The translations under genes and the position numbers were made by a program. Of a stretch of DNA of 44,008 nt, positions 20,053-29,574 are shown one piece after another. Location of the stretch: contig CAMCIN010000002.1 of NCBI GenBank assembly GCA_945874745.1, positions 1 through 44,008 of the forward strand, read 5' to 3'. How positions within the stretch are numbered: the stretch's first letter is position 1; each line of letters begins with the position of its first letter. Origin of the DNA: Akkermansia muciniphila (GTDB lineage: Bacteria; Verrucomicrobiota; Verrucomicrobiia; Chthoniobacterales; Chthoniobacteraceae). The notes beneath the pieces were generated by a model that saw only the letters and a program-made list of their open reading frames with translations, was not told the DNA's origin and made no database searches.

Positions 20053-21630
20053 ATGAAAACTTCGACCCGCGCCATGCTTCTGCTGGGCTGCACCGTGTTT
20101 ACCTCCGCCGCCATCGCGCAGGACTGGCCCTCCTGGGGCGGCACCGATCCGGGGCGTAACATGTACTCCCCAGCGAAGGGGATGCCTGCCTCGCTGGTCC
20201 CAGGCAAGTTCAAGCCCAACTCGGAAGAGATCGACCTCTCGACAACCAAGAACGTCAAGTGGATCGCCAAGCTCGGGTCGCAGTCCTACGGAAATCCGGT
20301 GGTGACGCAGGGGGTGGTTTTGCTGGGCACCAACAACGCTTCGCCGCGGGATGCCCGCTTCAAGGACGACCGCTCCCTGCTGTACGCTTTGCGTGAGGGC
20401 GACGGGTCGCTTCTTTGGCAGCTGACCGTGCCCAAGCTTGCCTCCGGCAAGGTCAACGACTGGGAATATCTCGGGCTGCTTTCCTCCCCCCACGTCGAGG
20501 GGGACAAGGTGTATGTCGTCACGAGCCGCTGCGAGGTCCTCTGCCTCGATCTCCAAGGGCAGGCCAACGGCAACCAGGGCCCTTTCTCCGACGAGGGCCA
20601 GTACATGGCCGGCCCCGGCAAGCCAAAGTTTGAAGTGCTTCCCACCGACGCCGACATCCTCTGGAAGTATGACATGATGGACGAGCTGGGCGTGTTCCCG
20701 CACAACGCGTCGAACTGCTCGGTCATCGTCGAAGGGGACACCATCTTTGTGTGCACCTCCAACGGCCAGGACTGGACCCATGTCAACATTCCTTCCCCCC
20801 AGTCGCCCTCCTTCATCGCACTGGACAAGAAAACCGGTGAGCTCATCGGCGAAGACCAGGCCGGTGTCGGGCCCCGCATTTTTCACGGCCAATGGACCTC
20901 CCCCTCGCTGGGCAAGGTCAACGGCAAGTCCCAGGTCTACTTCGGAGGCGGCGACGGCGTGCTCTACGCGCTCGACACAAAGCCCGTGAAGGAAGGCGAC
21001 TCCAACTTCCTCAAGACCGTGTGGTCGTTTGACTGCGTGCCGCCGGAGTACAAAAAGGACAAGAACGGCAAGGCGATCAAGTACCCCGCAGCCGAGGGCC
21101 CCAGCGAGATCAACTCGACCCCCGTCTTCTACAAGGGGCGCGTTTACGTGGCCATCGGCCAGGACCCGGAGCACGGGGAGGGCGTCGGCCGCCTGCTGTG
21201 CATCGACCCGACCAAGCAGGGGGACGTGACCGCCACCGCTCTCATTTGGGATTACAAGGGGATCAAACGTTCGATTTCTACGGTGTCGATTGATCCAGCC
21301 AACGGGCTGCTTTACATCGGGGATTTCTCCGGGTTTGTGCACTGCCTCGACGCCGAAACCGGTAAGCTCCACTGGGTGCATGACATGCAGGCGCACATGT
21401 GGGGTTCCACCTTCGTCGCGGACGGCAAGGTGTACGTCGGTGACGAGGACGGTGATTTTGTGATCTTCGCCTCCGATAAGGAAAAGAAGATTCTCAGCGA
21501 GTGCAACGTGGGGGCGCCGATCCTGTCGACGCCGATCATCGCCAACGGGTTGATGTACCTCGTGTCCCAGACCCACCTCTTCCTCGTAGGCGACGGCGCC
21601 AAGCCGGTCGAGGCCGCCGCCAAGCCCTAA
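20053..21630 (+). CDS. PQQ-like beta-propeller repeat protein, secreted
   Basis: MKTSTRAMLLLGCTVFTSAAIAQDWPSWGGTDPGRNMYS; ALDKKTGELIGE, CLDAETGKLHWVHDMQAHMWGSTFVADGKVYVGDEDGD. Confidence 0.9.
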   Translation: MKTSTRAMLLLGCTVFTSAAIAQDWPSWGGTDPGRNMYSPAKGMPASLVPGKFKPNSEEIDLSTTKNVKWIAKLGSQSYGNPVVTQGVVLLGTNNASPRDARFKDDRSLLYALREGDGSLLWQLTVPKLASGKVNDWEYLGLLSSPHVEGDKVYVVTSRCEVLCLDLQGQANGNQGPFSDEGQYMAGPGKPKFEVLPTDADILWKYDMMDELGVFPHNASNCSVIVEGDTIFVCTSNGQDWTHVNIPSPQSPSFIALDKKTGELIGEDQAGVGPRIFHGQWTSPSLGKVNGKSQVYFGGGDGVLYALDTKPVKEGDSNFLKTVWSFDCVPPEYKKDKNGKAIKYPAAEGPSEINSTPVFYKGRVYVAIGQDPEHGEGVGRLLCIDPTKQGDVTATALIWDYKGIKRSISTVSIDPANGLLYIGDFSGFVHCLDAETGKLHWVHDMQAHMWGSTFVADGKVYVGDEDGDFVIFASDKEKKILSECNVGAPILSTPIIANGLMYLVSQTHLFLVGDGAKPVEAAAKP

Positions 21631-21729
21631 CCGCGGCGGTTGCCAGCGGTGTCCCGCTCCTCCCAACGGAGGCCGCGGGGCGCCCGGCGGCCTGCGCCCA
21701 GCTTTCCCCAAAACGTGAGTTCCAAATCC

Positions 21730-23424
21730 ATGAGTGATTCCAGCCAGACGTCCGCGCCCGCGATCAGCCTTCAAACCAGGATCATTGTCCTGGTGATCGC
21801 GAGTATCGGCTTTCTCTTCGACACCTACGAGTTGCTCATGACTCCGCTGGTGGCGGTGCCCGCGATCGCCGAGTTGCTGGGGCTGCCGCCCAACAACCCC
21901 ATCGTCACCGACTGGACCGGCCGGATGCTTTGGATTTCTGCACTTTGCGGGGGAGTCTTCGGCCTGATGGGTGGCTGGCTTATCGACCGCTTTGGGCGGA
22001 AGCGGATCATGGCGCTGAGCATCTTCCTCTACTCCATGTCGCCCTGCGCGGCGGCGTTTTCCACCACGCTCCCCACCTTTGTTTTCTTCAGGAGCCTGAC
22101 CTTTGTGGGGGTGTGTATCGAGTTTATCGCCGCCATCACCTGGCTGGCCGAGCTCTTCGCAGACCGCCGGCAGCGCGAGTTCGCGCTGGGCTTCACCCAG
22201 GCGTTTGCCTCGCTCGGCGGCATTCTGGTCACCGGCGTGAGCGCTTGGATTGTCACGCACGGCAACGATCTCCCCGCCCTGCCGATTCCCGACATATTCA
22301 ACACCCACGGCACTTGGCGGTACACGCTACTGACGGGCTTCCTGCCCGCCCTGCCGATCGCCTTGCTGCTTCCCTTCGCCCCCGAGTCGCGTGTTTGGCT
22401 TGAGCGAAGGGCCTCGGGTAGCCTGAGCCGGCCGAGCCTCGCAGGCCTTTTTGCGCCCGCGCTGCGCCGCACAACGCTGGTGACTGCGGGTCTGTCCGCC
22501 TGTGCGTACGCCGCTGCGTTTGGCGCGCTGCAGCTCACTCCGCTTCGCGTGATCCCGGGTGTGCCCGAGCTCGCCGAACAAAGGGCTGGCCTCAAACCGC
22601 TGCAGGACGAAGCCAGGTCCATCAACTCCGAAATTCTCGCACTGGACCCCAAGGTCAAGGCGGGCTTCGAACAGGTCCCCGGGCTCCGGGAGCTCTCCGC
22701 CAAGCGGGCGAAAAACCGGGTGGCTTTCCGCGGCGCGATGGCGGCGGGCGACAAGGAACGGGCTGCGGCGATTGGGGCTGAGTTCAAGCAACTGGGTGAG
22801 GAACTGGACCGTATTTGCGCGGAGCATCCCGAGGCGAAGACGACCCAGATGGAGCGCGAAAAGCTACTCAAACAGCTGGGCGACAACCGCCAAAAACAGG
22901 AGCCCCTCGACAAGGCGGTGAAGGCGCGGGCCAACAGCGCCCAGCTCTGGCAGGAGATGGGCGGTCTGGCGGGGCGGATCCTCCTGGCGGTTCTGGTGGT
23001 GCTTGCCGTGGCACGCAGGACGTTGCTCCGGATCTTCCTGCTTCCCGGTCTGCTCGCAATTCCGCTGACCTACTTCTCGCTCTACCACGGGGGCGGCGCG
23101 GCGCTCAACTGGGGGATCGCCGTCTGCGGACTCCTCGTCGTGGCGCAGTTCTCCTACTTCGGGGAGTTTCTTCCCAAGGTGTTTCCGTTGCACCTGCGGG
23201 GCACCGGCGGCTCCTTTGCCACCAACGTTGGGGGACGCATGCTGGGGACTTCCGCCGCCTTCCTGACCACCAACCTCGTCGCCCCCCTGATGCCGGGCGC
23301 CTCCACCTTTGACAAGGTGGCGCTGGCCGCCGGCATCGTCGGAACGGCGGTGTTCCTGCTCGGTTTTCTGCTCAGTTTCTTCCTGCCGGAACCGCCCGCG
23401 GAAGACCTTCCCGTTTCGCACTAA
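21730..23424 (+). CDS. MFS transporter with large hydrophilic insert in the central loop
   Basis: GGVFGLMGGWLIDRFGRKRIMALSIFLYS MFS signature; about 125-aa charged insert between TM halves; start chosen at MSDSSQTS. Confidence 0.88.
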   Translation: MSDSSQTSAPAISLQTRIIVLVIASIGFLFDTYELLMTPLVAVPAIAELLGLPPNNPIVTDWTGRMLWISALCGGVFGLMGGWLIDRFGRKRIMALSIFLYSMSPCAAAFSTTLPTFVFFRSLTFVGVCIEFIAAITWLAELFADRRQREFALGFTQAFASLGGILVTGVSAWIVTHGNDLPALPIPDIFNTHGTWRYTLLTGFLPALPIALLLPFAPESRVWLERRASGSLSRPSLAGLFAPALRRTTLVTAGLSACAYAAAFGALQLTPLRVIPGVPELAEQRAGLKPLQDEARSINSEILALDPKVKAGFEQVPGLRELSAKRAKNRVAFRGAMAAGDKERAAAIGAEFKQLGEELDRICAEHPEAKTTQMEREKLLKQLGDNRQKQEPLDKAVKARANSAQLWQEMGGLAGRILLAVLVVLAVARRTLLRIFLLPGLLAIPLTYFSLYHGGGAALNWGIAVCGLLVVAQFSYFGEFLPKVFPLHLRGTGGSFATNVGGRMLGTSAAFLTTNLVAPLMPGASTFDKVALAAGIVGTAVFLLGFLLSFFLPEPPAEDLPVSH

Positions 23425-23447
23425 ACTCTCCCAACCACACCACACCT

Positions 23448-24518
23448 ATGGCAACTCCAACACCTGAAGCGGCGCAAGCCCAGCTTGATACGCAACTGCG
23501 CGAAATCATTCAGTGGCATTTTTCCCCCGAAACGGGCTGCCCGTTTTGGCTCAACTGGGCGGCCAAGGCAGGATGGGATCCCCGGACCGAGATCCACACC
23601 AGCGCCGATCTGATCAAGTTCCCGCACTTCCAAGACGAATGGCTGCGGGACCTCCAGCCCGAGGTCTGGGTGCCTAAGGCCTACGCCGGCCGGCCGTTCA
23701 ACATTTTTGAAACCGGCGGCACCACGGGGATGCCCAAGCAGCGCATCGGGTGGGAGGACTATAAGACCGACTACAGCGAGTTCAGCGAGAAGATCAGCGA
23801 CGAACATTTCCCGAGAAACCATTTCTGGTTGATGATGGGGCCCACGGGACCGAGACGTCTGCGTCTCGCCATCGAGCATCTCGCAAACGTGCGCGGCTCT
23901 GCGTGTTACTTCATCGATCTGGACCCGCGCTGGGTGAAGAAACTCATCACCAACAAGCAGTTCGACCAGGCCAAGGCCTACATGGATCACGTGGTCGACC
24001 AGGCCGCCACCATTCTCAAGCATCGCAAGGTCAGCGGCCTCTTCACCACTCCGAAGCTGCTTGAAGCCCTCGCGGAGCGCGTCGACATCTGGGACGCTGG
24101 AATCCGCGGGGTCTTCTGCGGGGGCACGACAATGCTGCCGCAGTACGTGCGCTTCATTGTGGAAGAGGTGCTCGAAAACCGGATCGGTTTTTATCCGACT
24201 TACGGCAACACGCTGATGGGTCTGGCCGCCTCCGTGCCCCTGACCCCGGCGGACCAGTATTCCATCACTTACTACGCCCCCCAACCGCGCGCGATCCTGC
24301 GGGTGGTGGAGCCCGAGAACACCCAGAAGACCGTCGAGTACGATGCCTGGGGCCGGGTGGAACTGACCACGCTTACCCGCGAGTTTTTCATGCCTCGCTT
24401 CCTCGAGCGCGACGAGGCCATCCGCCGCAAACCCAGGGCCCAGTACGCCTGGGACGGCGTCGCGGAGGTGCGTCCCTTCGGCGCAATGCAGAAGACCATC
24501 GTGGAAGGGGTATACTAA
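23448..24518 (+). CDS. Adenylate-forming enzyme, LuxE/PaaK-like, lacking a C-terminal AMP-binding subdomain
   Basis: P-loop ETGGTTGMPKQR, A5-like YPTYGNTLMGLA, WGRVELTTLTREFFMPRFLERDE; only 356 aa. Confidence 0.75.
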   Translation: MATPTPEAAQAQLDTQLREIIQWHFSPETGCPFWLNWAAKAGWDPRTEIHTSADLIKFPHFQDEWLRDLQPEVWVPKAYAGRPFNIFETGGTTGMPKQRIGWEDYKTDYSEFSEKISDEHFPRNHFWLMMGPTGPRRLRLAIEHLANVRGSACYFIDLDPRWVKKLITNKQFDQAKAYMDHVVDQAATILKHRKVSGLFTTPKLLEALAERVDIWDAGIRGVFCGGTTMLPQYVRFIVEEVLENRIGFYPTYGNTLMGLAASVPLTPADQYSITYYAPQPRAILRVVEPENTQKTVEYDAWGRVELTTLTREFFMPRFLERDEAIRRKPRAQYAWDGVAEVRPFGAMQKTIVEGVY

Positions 24519-24519
24519 T

Positions 24520-25962
24520 ATGAGCGACCTAAGCACACTGCCCCACCTCCCCGCACTCCGCCGCGGCAAGCCTTACGAAAGCCTCGAGAAAAACGAGGTG
24601 CTCGACCACGGTTCCGGCAAGGCCGTGGCCGTCGTCAGCCAGGTGAACGCGGGGATCCTCAAAAAAGACCTGCAGCGCATCGGCGAGGGCCGGGCCGCCC
24701 TCCGGAAGTTCACCGTGGCGCAACTCGTGGAGATCTCGGCTAAGGCCGGGGACCTGTTTCTTTCGGGGACGCTGCCGCTGGGCGACCGCGGCCACATGCA
24801 GAGTGCGGACGACTACGTGCGGACCCTCTCCGGAACGAGCGGCCTGCCGCACGTGATGGTGCGCCGCAACATGACCAAGATCCACTACGCGCTGACCCAC
24901 GTCGGGACCGTTCTCAACGGGCTCAGCCGTGGACTGCCAATGGAAGTAATCGACCGCGGTTACGGGGAACAGAGCGGTGCGGCGGTCAGCTATTATCCGA
25001 CCACCCAGGCGCTCGGCCTCGTGATGCCAAGCAACTCGCCGGCCGTCAATTCTTTGTGGCTACCGGCGATCGCCCTCAAGACGCCCGTCATCATCAAGCC
25101 CGGCCGTGAAGAACCTTGGACGCCGTTCCGGCTCATCCAGGCGTTCATTGCAGCGGGAGCCCCTCCGGAGGCCTTCGGCTTCTACCCGACGGACCACGAG
25201 GGTTCCGGCGAAATCATGCGCCTGTGCGGCCGTGCGCTGATCTTTGGTGACGCTAACACCGTGGCGCAGTACCGCGACAATCCGAAGTTCTCCGTCCACG
25301 GCCCCGGGTTCTCCAAGATCCTCATCGGCGACGACAAGATTGAAAACTGGCCCGAGTACATCGACCTGATGGTCTCCTCGATTGCTGAGAACGGCGGGCG
25401 TTCCTGCGTGAACGCCTCAGCCGTGGTGGTGCCGAAGTATGCCCGCGAAATCGCCCAGGCGTTGTCGGCAAAGCTCGGTCCCGTGCTTCCGCTCGGGCCG
25501 GCCGACGAAGGCGCCCGGCTTTCCGGATTCGCCAACCCGAAGATGGCCGACCACATCGACGCCGCGATTGACGAGGGACTCAAGACCCCGGGCGCTCAGG
25601 ACGTGACCGCGCTCCACCGCGAAGGCGGCCGGAAGATGCTTTTCGAGGGCGGGACCTATCTGCGCCCCACCATCATCCAGTGCGACTCGTTTGAGCATCC
25701 GCTCTCAAACCGCGAGTTCATGTGTCCCTACGCCAGCGTGGTGGAGGTGCCGCAAAACGAGATGCTTGGCAAAATCGGTTCGTCGCTTGTGGTGACAGCG
25801 ATCACCGAGGATCCGGCGTTCACCGCGGAGCTGCTCGACAGCCCCCTGATTGAACGCCTGAACCTTGGCCCGATCACGACCATGAAGATCTCGTGGGACC
25901 AGCCGCACGAGGGCAACATGTTTGAGTTTCTCTACCGCCGCCGTTCCATCGAGCGGGCCTGA
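24520..25962 (+). CDS. Aldehyde dehydrogenase superfamily / LuxC-like acyl reductase
   Basis: PTTQALGLVMPSNSPAVNSLWLPAIALKTPVIIKPGREEPWTPFRLIQAFIAAGAP; catalytic-Cys context ENGGRSCVNASAVVVP; directly follows the adenylate-forming gene. Confidence 0.8.
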   Translation: MSDLSTLPHLPALRRGKPYESLEKNEVLDHGSGKAVAVVSQVNAGILKKDLQRIGEGRAALRKFTVAQLVEISAKAGDLFLSGTLPLGDRGHMQSADDYVRTLSGTSGLPHVMVRRNMTKIHYALTHVGTVLNGLSRGLPMEVIDRGYGEQSGAAVSYYPTTQALGLVMPSNSPAVNSLWLPAIALKTPVIIKPGREEPWTPFRLIQAFIAAGAPPEAFGFYPTDHEGSGEIMRLCGRALIFGDANTVAQYRDNPKFSVHGPGFSKILIGDDKIENWPEYIDLMVSSIAENGGRSCVNASAVVVPKYAREIAQALSAKLGPVLPLGPADEGARLSGFANPKMADHIDAAIDEGLKTPGAQDVTALHREGGRKMLFEGGTYLRPTIIQCDSFEHPLSNREFMCPYASVVEVPQNEMLGKIGSSLVVTAITEDPAFTAELLDSPLIERLNLGPITTMKISWDQPHEGNMFEFLYRRRSIERA

Positions 25963-25973
25963 CCGGGCTTCCC

Positions 25974-27110
25974 ATGCTGCCATTCGACTACCAACAGCGG
26001 ACACGGATCGTGTTCGGCGCGGGCGCAGTCTCGCGGCTAGGCGAGCTGTCCCGCGAACTGGGCGCGACACGGGTGCTGGTGGTGACCGATCCCGGCGTGG
26101 TCGCCGTGGGGCACGCGGCGCGGGCCGTGTCCGCCCTGCGCGGGGCCGGTCTCTTCGCGGTTGTCTTTGACGCGGTCCGCGAAAACCCCGACGCCACCGA
26201 TGTGGAGCGGTGCCTTGTCGCGGCCCGGGAATGCGGGGCGGACCTGCTCGTGGGGCTTGGTGGTGGCAGCTCAATGGACACGGCCAAGGGGGCGAACTTC
26301 CTGCTCACAAACGGCGGGAAGATGGAGGACTACAAGGGGATAGGCAAGGCCTCCAAGCCCATGCTCCCTTTGATCGCAATTCCGACAACTGCCGGGACCG
26401 GAAGCGAGTGCCAGTCGTTTGCGCTCATCAGTGATCCGGTCACCCATTTGAAAATGGCCTGCGGCGATCCAAAGGCAGCAGCGCGGATTGCCATCCTAGA
26501 CCCAGAACTGACCGTCTCGCTGCCTCTGCGCGTGACGGCCTGTACGGGGATGGACGCTCTGGTGCATGCTCTTGAAACAGCAGTCACCAAAAAACGCTCC
26601 CCGCTTTCGCAGCTCTTTTCCCGCGAGGCATTCCGCCTGTGCCTCGAGGCGCTTCCGCAGGTGCTTGCCAATCCGGCCGATCTCGACGCTCGCGGCCGGA
26701 TGTTGCTGGGGGCAGCTTACGCCGGAACGGCCATTGAGAACTCGATGCTGGGGTGCGCGCATTCCGCCGCCAACCCCCTGACCGCCCATTTTGGAGTGGT
26801 GCACGGGCAGGCGGTGGGGCGTCTGATTCCCGGAGTGATTCTGCGGAACCTCTCGGACCCGGACGCTGCGTGCGAGTACCAGGCGCTTGCAAGAATCGCC
26901 GGGTTGGAGTCAGCCGGAGCGCTGGTGGAAAAAGTCAGCGAGATTTCACGGTTGGCTGGGTTGGGCGCCGGCCTCGGTTCCTTGGGAGTCACCGCGAGCG
27001 CAGTCCCCCAGATGGCGCTCGAGGCGGCCGCCCAGTGGACCGCCTCGTTCAACCCGGTTTCATTCACGGTCGGGGACTTTGAGTCCCTTTATCTGGAGGC
27101 GCTCGCATGA
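25974..27110 (+). CDS. Iron-containing (group III) alcohol dehydrogenase
   Basis: RIVFGAGAVSRLGELSRELGATRVLVVTDPGV; LVGLGGGSSMDTAKGANFLLTNGG; PTTAGTGSECQSFALI; GCAHSAANPLTAHFGVVHGQAVG. Confidence 0.92.
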   Translation: MLPFDYQQRTRIVFGAGAVSRLGELSRELGATRVLVVTDPGVVAVGHAARAVSALRGAGLFAVVFDAVRENPDATDVERCLVAARECGADLLVGLGGGSSMDTAKGANFLLTNGGKMEDYKGIGKASKPMLPLIAIPTTAGTGSECQSFALISDPVTHLKMACGDPKAAARIAILDPELTVSLPLRVTACTGMDALVHALETAVTKKRSPLSQLFSREAFRLCLEALPQVLANPADLDARGRMLLGAAYAGTAIENSMLGCAHSAANPLTAHFGVVHGQAVGRLIPGVILRNLSDPDAACEYQALARIAGLESAGALVEKVSEISRLAGLGAGLGSLGVTASAVPQMALEAAAQWTASFNPVSFTVGDFESLYLEALA

Positions 27111-28243
27111 GGGCCTTCCTGATGCCGCGGATACTTTCGGCGTGTCTTCTTGCGGCGCTACCGCTTGGGGCTTTCGCCGACTGGCCGATGCATCGGGGAA
27201 ACCCGCAGTTGAACGGCTTTTCCACGATGTCCGCGGTGGACGCCCCCAAAGAGGAGTGGTCCTTTTCTGCCGGCAAGCCGGTCAAGGGCGGCGCGGCCAT
27301 TGGCGGAGGCAGGGTGTTTGTGGGAGACGACGCGGGTGTGGTGCACGCGCTGGAACTCGACTCCGGCCGGGAACAATGGTCCTTCAAAACTGAGGGCCCC
27401 GTGGAGGCCACCCCGCTGCTGTTGGGCGGTCTGGTGCTGGTTGGTTCGGGGGACGGCAAGTTGTACGCACTCGAAAGCGCCACCGGAGCCAAGCGCTGGG
27501 AGTACGTTACCGGCGACAAAATCATGGGCGGGGCGAACACCGCCAAGTCGCCTGACGGAAAGGCCGACTGGATTTTTGTGGGAAGCTACGACGCGCAGTT
27601 GCATTGCGTGGACGCTGCTACGGGCAAGGAGGTCTGGACGCTGGGCACGGACAATTACATCAACGGGACCCCGGCGCTGTTGCCTGGGGGAGAGCTGATT
27701 TTCGGGGGCTGCGACGCGCAGTTGCGGATTGTGTCGACCGCCACCGGCAAACAGGTGCGCGAGATCGAGGCGGAAGCCTATGTTGCTTCTTCTGTGGCGG
27801 TTGCCGCTGACGGCGGGGCCTATGTGGGGCATTACGGCAACCTGGTGCTCGGTTTGGACGTGAAGGAGGCGAAGGTTGCGTGGCGGTACCGGGACCGGAA
27901 CTTTCCCTACGTTTCGAGCGCGGCAGTCGCCGGCGAGCGAGTCTTCATCGGCGGGGGAGACAAGCGGCTCCACTGCATCGAGCGGACGACCGGCCGCGGG
28001 ATCTGGCAGTTTGCGACTCGGGGGAAGGTGGACGGCTCGCCCGTGGTGTGCGATCAAACTGTTCTCGTGGGGTCGGCCGACGGAAGGCTTTACGGCGTCG
28101 CCGTTGCAGACGGCCAGGAGCGTTGGGCCGCGGATCTCGGGGCGCCGGTGAGCGCGTCCCCGGCAGTTTCCGACGGTTGGATCATCGTGGGCACCGAGGA
28201 CGGCGTCGTCCATGGCCTGCGGCAGCCTTTGAAAAAGCCATGA
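27107..28243 (+). CDS. PQQ-like beta-propeller repeat protein, secreted
   Basis: DWPMHRGNPQLNGFS; repeated ALELDSGREQWSFKTEGPVEATPLLLGGLVLVGSGDGKLYALE; ATGA overlap with upstream gene. Confidence 0.9.
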   Translation: MRAFLMPRILSACLLAALPLGAFADWPMHRGNPQLNGFSTMSAVDAPKEEWSFSAGKPVKGGAAIGGGRVFVGDDAGVVHALELDSGREQWSFKTEGPVEATPLLLGGLVLVGSGDGKLYALESATGAKRWEYVTGDKIMGGANTAKSPDGKADWIFVGSYDAQLHCVDAATGKEVWTLGTDNYINGTPALLPGGELIFGGCDAQLRIVSTATGKQVREIEAEAYVASSVAVAADGGAYVGHYGNLVLGLDVKEAKVAWRYRDRNFPYVSSAAVAGERVFIGGGDKRLHCIERTTGRGIWQFATRGKVDGSPVVCDQTVLVGSADGRLYGVAVADGQERWAADLGAPVSASPAVSDGWIIVGTEDGVVHGLRQPLKKP

Positions 28244-29574
28244 GCGATTCCACAGCGTCCAGCCACGAAACGGAGGCCGGCGAGACGACGGCGGGGAACT
28301 ACTTTGTTTCGAACTACCCGCCCTTTCATTTCTGGGACAAGGGTTCCGCAAGGTATCTGGGCGAATTGCTGGCGAAGCCGCATGCGCCCGGCACCCCGCT
28401 GGGCGTGTACTTCCACATCCCCTTTTGCAGAAAGCGCTGCCACTTCTGCTACTTCCGCGTCTACACGGACCGGGGGGCCAAGGAGATCCAGCGCTATCTG
28501 GACGCGGGGATGGCGGAACTCGCGCGGTACGCCGCGTCGCCGTTTGTGGCGGGGCGGCTCCCGAAGTTCGTGTATTTCGGCGGGGGAACTCCCAGCTACC
28601 TGAGCGTTGCCCAGCTGCGCTCGCTGACCGACCGGATGAAGGAGCTGCTGCCTTGGAACGAGGTGGAGGAGGTGACCTTCGAGGCCGAGCCGGGCACGCT
28701 GAACGAGGCCAAGCTCCATGCCATCCGGGAGCTCGGGGTGACCCGGTTGAGTTTGGGCGTGGAGAATTTTGACTCCCACATTTTGGAGATCAACGGCAGG
28801 GCGCACCGTGCCGACGAAATCCAACGCGCCTATGCGGCCGCCCGGGCGGCGGGCTTCCCGCAGCTCAACGTCGATTTGATCTCAGGGATGGTGGAGGAGA
28901 CGGAAGAAAATTGGCGCGAAAACGTGCGCAAGCTTATTGAATTGGAGCCCGATTGTGTGACGATTTACCAGATGGAGGTTCCCTACAACACGGGGATTTT
29001 CAAGCAGATGAAGGCCGAGGGGAAACTCGTGGCGCCCGTGGCCAACTGGGCGACCAAGCGCGCCTGGACCGGGTACGCCTTTGCGGAGTTGGAGAAGGCC
29101 GGCTACACGGTAACCAGCGGCTACACCGCGGTGCGCAACCCGGAGCGCACCCGCTTTGTGTACCGGGACTCGCTTTGGAAGGGGGCGGATCTGATCGGCG
29201 CCGGCGTGTCCGCCTTCTCGCATTTGGGCGGGGTCCATTTTCAGAACATCACCGAGATCGAGCAGTACATTGATACGGTGGAAAGCGGCGAACTGCCGGT
29301 GTTGCGGGCGATGGCCACGACCCCGGAGGAACGCATGATTCGCGAGCTGATCCTGCAGCTGAAGCTGGGGCGGGTTGGGGCGCCGTATTTCCGGGAAAAA
29401 TTTCAAGTCGAGGTGGGGCAGAAGTTTCAGGCGCAGTGGCTCGGTCTGGCGGAGGCGGGACTGGGCGAGTGGAACGGGGAGGTGTTTGAGCTCACGCGCG
29501 AGGCCTTGTTGAAAGTGGACTCCCTGTTGCACGACTTCTTTTTGCCGCAACACCAGAACTCCCGCTACGTATGA
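28240..29574 (+). CDS. Radical SAM protein, HemN/HemW-like
   Basis: YFHIPFCRKRCHFCYFRVYTD radical SAM CxxxCxxC; FVYFGGGTPSYLS; TRLSLGVENFDSHILEINGRAH; ATGA overlap. Confidence 0.9.
   Translation: MSDSTASSHETEAGETTAGNYFVSNYPPFHFWDKGSARYLGELLAKPHAPGTPLGVYFHIPFCRKRCHFCYFRVYTDRGAKEIQRYLDAGMAELARYAASPFVAGRLPKFVYFGGGTPSYLSVAQLRSLTDRMKELLPWNEVEEVTFEAEPGTLNEAKLHAIRELGVTRLSLGVENFDSHILEINGRAHRADEIQRAYAAARAAGFPQLNVDLISGMVEETEENWRENVRKLIELEPDCVTIYQMEVPYNTGIFKQMKAEGKLVAPVANWATKRAWTGYAFAELEKAGYTVTSGYTAVRNPERTRFVYRDSLWKGADLIGAGVSAFSHLGGVHFQNITEIEQYIDTVESGELPVLRAMATTPEERMIRELILQLKLGRVGAPYFREKFQVEVGQKFQAQWLGLAEAGLGEWNGEVFELTREALLKVDSLLHDFFLPQHQNSRYV

Noticed and set aside
19942-22308. 788-aa minus-strand ORF
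   Set aside because: Antisense to well-supported beta-propeller and MFS genes; composition rich in H/R/G/D typical of high-GC shadow ORFs, no recognisable domain.
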